A stretch of 6,668 bases of DNA from CALXZG01 sp034184445. Its GTDB lineage: Bacteria > Pseudomonadota > Alphaproteobacteria > CAAHEQ01 > UBA3637. Position numbers and translations under genes: made by a program. Shown in pieces: positions 4,853 through 6,668 of this stretch (its first letter is position 1; each line of letters begins with the position of its first letter). The stretch covers positions 1 through 6,668 of the forward strand of contig JAXFZX010000121.1 of the NCBI GenBank assembly GCA_034184445.1. Direction: 5' to 3'. Under the pieces are notes generated by a model that saw only the letters and a program-made list of their open reading frames with translations, had not been told where the DNA came from and made no database searches.

Positions 4853-5533
4853 TTAAAAGTCCAAATTTGAATAAACCTCTGATGGCATTATACCAGCAAA
4901 TTTATCCCGAAGTAAAGAATTAAATGAAGGTCGGGACTTAATTTTTGCATACCACAGTTTTAGTTCGGGGTATTTTTCCCATGAAATTTCACCCAAATAA
5001 TCTAAAACAGACAGGTGCGCCGCCACATCTAGATCTGCCATAGAGAGCAATCTCCCTCCCAAATAAGGGCGTCGTGCGGCCAACCATTCCAGATACTTTA
5101 AATAACTTTTTAGATTATCCCGTGCTGTTCTAATCCTTAACGAATCTGGGGGAAGCCCTGTTTTCATGGCTTTCACAACACGTTCGTCCAACAATGGTTT
5201 TAATACATCCATATAAAAAGATGAATCAAACCACCCTGTTATACGGCGAATCTCGGCTCGCCCTTTTGGAGTTTCCCCCATTAAGTTTAATTCCGGAACC
5301 AATTCGTTTAAATATTCACAAATCGCATTGTGTTGGGTTAACACCGAACCATCAGGTTCCACCAACACCGGCAAATCTCCAATCGGATTAAGGGCTAATA
5401 GCCCACTGCGTCGTACCCAAGGAACCTCATGCACAAGGGCGAAAGGGATTCCCTTTTCATAAAGGCACAACCGAACTTTCCGCGAAAACGGACAAAGTTG
5501 GAAATGATAGAGAGTTCTCCGTTCCATTGTCAT
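4853..5533 (-). CDS. fzlA: Glutathione-S-transferase-fold protein, likely FtsZ-binding FzlA
   Basis: In Caulobacter, FzlA binds FtsZ filaments and controls constriction during division; it has the transferase fold but acts as a structural regulator in the cytoplasm. Here the N-terminal thioredoxin-like domain spans about 7-80 (CPFSRKVRL at 14-22; cis-proline segment LPVLV at 54-58). The helical C-terminal domain spans about 90-205, with the Ser-x-Ala-Asp-Leu folding motif at 164-168 followed by AAHLSVLDYLG. The protein ends YSNLDF, resembling the short conserved C-terminal tail of FzlA. The length of 226 fits. The assignment against other transferases rests on remembered similarity of the N-terminus, the HLSVLDYLG region and the tail. 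The start codon overlaps the lpxB stop (ATGA) with only a weak ribosome site, so it is probably translationally coupled. An alternative start two codons later (5527) is equally possible. Confidence 0.78.
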   Translation of the reverse strand: MTMERRTLYHFQLCPFSRKVRLCLYEKGIPFALVHEVPWVRRSGLLALNPIGDLPVLVEPDGSVLTQHNAICEYLNELVPELNLMGETPKGRAEIRRITGWFDSSFYMDVLKPLLDERVVKAMKTGLPPDSLRIRTARDNLKSYLKYLEWLAARRPYLGGRLLSMADLDVAAHLSVLDYLGEISWEKYPELKLWYAKIKSRPSFNSLLRDKFAGIMPSEVYSNLDF

Positions 5534-6668
5534 TTTTTATGCGCCAACCTATTTAATTCTGTTGCCAATTTATCCGAGGGTGTTTTATTTTTCCCCAGTC
5601 CTAATTTTTTTAAACTTTCCGCCGTTAATTGTTTAGGATTTTCCAATAAATCCCGCAAGGTATCAACAATTTTATCCACCCGACATTTTTCCTGTAATAG
5701 CTCTGGTATAATTTCCCGATTGGATAGGATATTTAATAAATTAACGAACCGAATTTTTAATAGCCTTTTTGCCAACAGGGCGGTCACAGGGCTCACCTTA
5801 TACGCAATCAGGTGTGGCACCCCAGCCATAGCCAGTTCAAGACTTACCGTGCCAGATGCCGCCAACGCCACATTTGCCGCATTAAAGGCATCATACCGTT
5901 CTTTTTCGCCTTCTACAATTATATGCGGAACATCCCAATTTTTCGTTTGTTCCCGAAGGGTGTTAGATACCGTTTGGACAGTCGGGATTACCACAAATAA
6001 ATTAGGAATATCTGCCTGTAAGGCCTTTGCTGATTCTAAAAACACAGGCAACAGATATTTTATCTCATTTCGGCGGCTCCCCGGCAAAAGGCACAAGACA
6101 ACCGCTTTGGCATCAATTCCATATTTCTTACGAAATTTTTGACCATTTCCTTTATCTGCCCCACCCTCTATCACCGGATGGCCAATAAAGGTTGTCCGCA
6201 TACCATAGGGTTCAAAATAGGGGGCTTCATTCGGTAATAAGCAAAACAAATGATCCACAAATCCACCGATTTTTTTGGCACGTCCTTTTTTCCAAGCCCA
6301 CACTTGAGGCGCAACACAATGGACATGCGGTTTGGTATAGCCCGCTGATTTTAATTTTTTATGAACACGTGCTGCAAAACTATAACTGTCAATTGTCATG
6401 ACGATATCGGGCTTTACTTTTTTAACATCTGCAACGATTTCATTTAAATGAGCTAAAATTTTAGGAATGCTGGGGATAACCTCCATAAAGCCCATTACCG
6501 CCAGATCTTGAATGTTAAAAAGGCTTTTTAACCCCTCTTTTGCCATTGTTTCTCCACCAACACCAAAGAAGGCCACTTTCCCTTTCGTCTGTTTTTTAAG
6601 AGCACGCATTAGCCGTGATCCCAATAAATCCCCAGACGGTTCACCGGCAATTAAATAAACTTTTAACA
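5530..6668 (-). CDS. lpxB: Lipid-A-disaccharide synthase LpxB (5' end cut by window)
   Basis: LpxB joins UDP-2,3-diacylglucosamine and lipid X to form the lipid A disaccharide at the inner face of the inner membrane. The reading frame continues to the window edge, and 378 residues are visible against about 380 for the family, so only the start codon and a few residues are missing. Family landmarks in visible-residue numbering: GEPSGD (8-13), the GFMEV segment near 59-63, the IDS loop with the likely catalytic Asp at 93, APQVWAWKKGR (119-129), the IGHP segment near 161-164, LCLLPGSRRNE (191-201), ASGTVSLE (270-277), and the C-terminal N-R-E-I-I-P-E-L-L-Q-E segment. No key motif is lost. It is the first visible gene of a minus-strand unit continuing into the fzlA-like and lipoprotein genes. 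In many Alphaproteobacteria lpxB follows lpxA and relatives, which would lie just beyond the right edge. Confidence 0.96.
   Translation of the reverse strand, partial: LKVYLIAGEPSGDLLGSRLMRALKKQTKGKVAFFGVGGETMAKEGLKSLFNIQDLAVMGFMEVIPSIPKILAHLNEIVADVKKVKPDIVMTIDSYSFAARVHKKLKSAGYTKPHVHCVAPQVWAWKKGRAKKIGGFVDHLFCLLPNEAPYFEPYGMRTTFIGHPVIEGGADKGNGQKFRKKYGIDAKAVVLCLLPGSRRNEIKYLLPVFLESAKALQADIPNLFVVIPTVQTVSNTLREQTKNWDVPHIIVEGEKERYDAFNAANVALAASGTVSLELAMAGVPHLIAYKVSPVTALLAKRLLKIRFVNLLNILSNREIIPELLQEKCRVDKIVDTLRDLLENPKQLTAESLKKLGLGKNKTPSDKLATELNRLAHKK

Noticed and set aside
5429..6142. 237-residue plus-strand frame
   Set aside because: It is antisense to clear fzlA-like and lpxB coding sequence, and its translation shows no domain or start signal.
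6622..6624. TTG as the start codon of lpxB
   Set aside because: The frame continues upstream to the window edge and encodes the conserved GEPSGD motif before this codon, so the TTG is an internal Leu.

Overview
The window looks like chromosome of an AT-rich, Gram-negative alphaproteobacterium. The right half carries lpxB (lipid A synthesis, so an outer membrane) directly coupled to a glutathione-S-transferase-fold protein that best resembles FzlA, the FtsZ-binding division factor of Alphaproteobacteria. The left half carries families I associate with gut and anaerobic bacteria (a DUF3841 protein and a bacterial FatA/FatB-type acyl-ACP thioesterase), so a host- or gut-associated lineage is plausible. 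That lineage guess is inference.

Right block (about 3158-6668, all minus strand, read right to left): lpxB (missing only its first few codons at the window edge), fzlA-like (ATGA overlap), a small Trp-rich lipoprotein (10-base gap), then after a 124-base gap a one-helix DUF5665-type membrane protein, whose end overlaps by 20 bases the start of a short UDP-glucose/GDP-mannose dehydrogenase-like gene. This is probably one envelope-related transcription unit or two adjacent ones.

Middle: a plus-strand gene for a secreted or membrane protein with a Cys-x-x-Cys motif (2637-3161) has its own good promoter and converges on the dehydrogenase gene; the two stop codons share TTAA. It is divergent from a minus-strand acyl-ACP thioesterase (1618-2400), whose promoter region holds an 18-base inverted repeat over the likely -10 box.

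Left block: a DUF3841 gene (743-1402, minus) with a near-consensus promoter; a candidate small RNA of about 70 nt on the plus strand (about 1491-1562) with an extended -10 promoter and its own terminator; a GC-rich structured segment (about 536-634) ending in 20 bases that look like the 3' end of an initiator tRNA, followed by a strong terminator; and a small three-helix membrane protein (198-503). The tRNA-end fragment may mark the edge of an integrated element, with the element lying to its left.

No complete new system (defence island, CRISPR array, biosynthetic cluster) is evident. The items most worth following up are the tRNA-end/structured element, the candidate small RNA, the short dehydrogenase and the Cys-x-x-Cys membrane protein.
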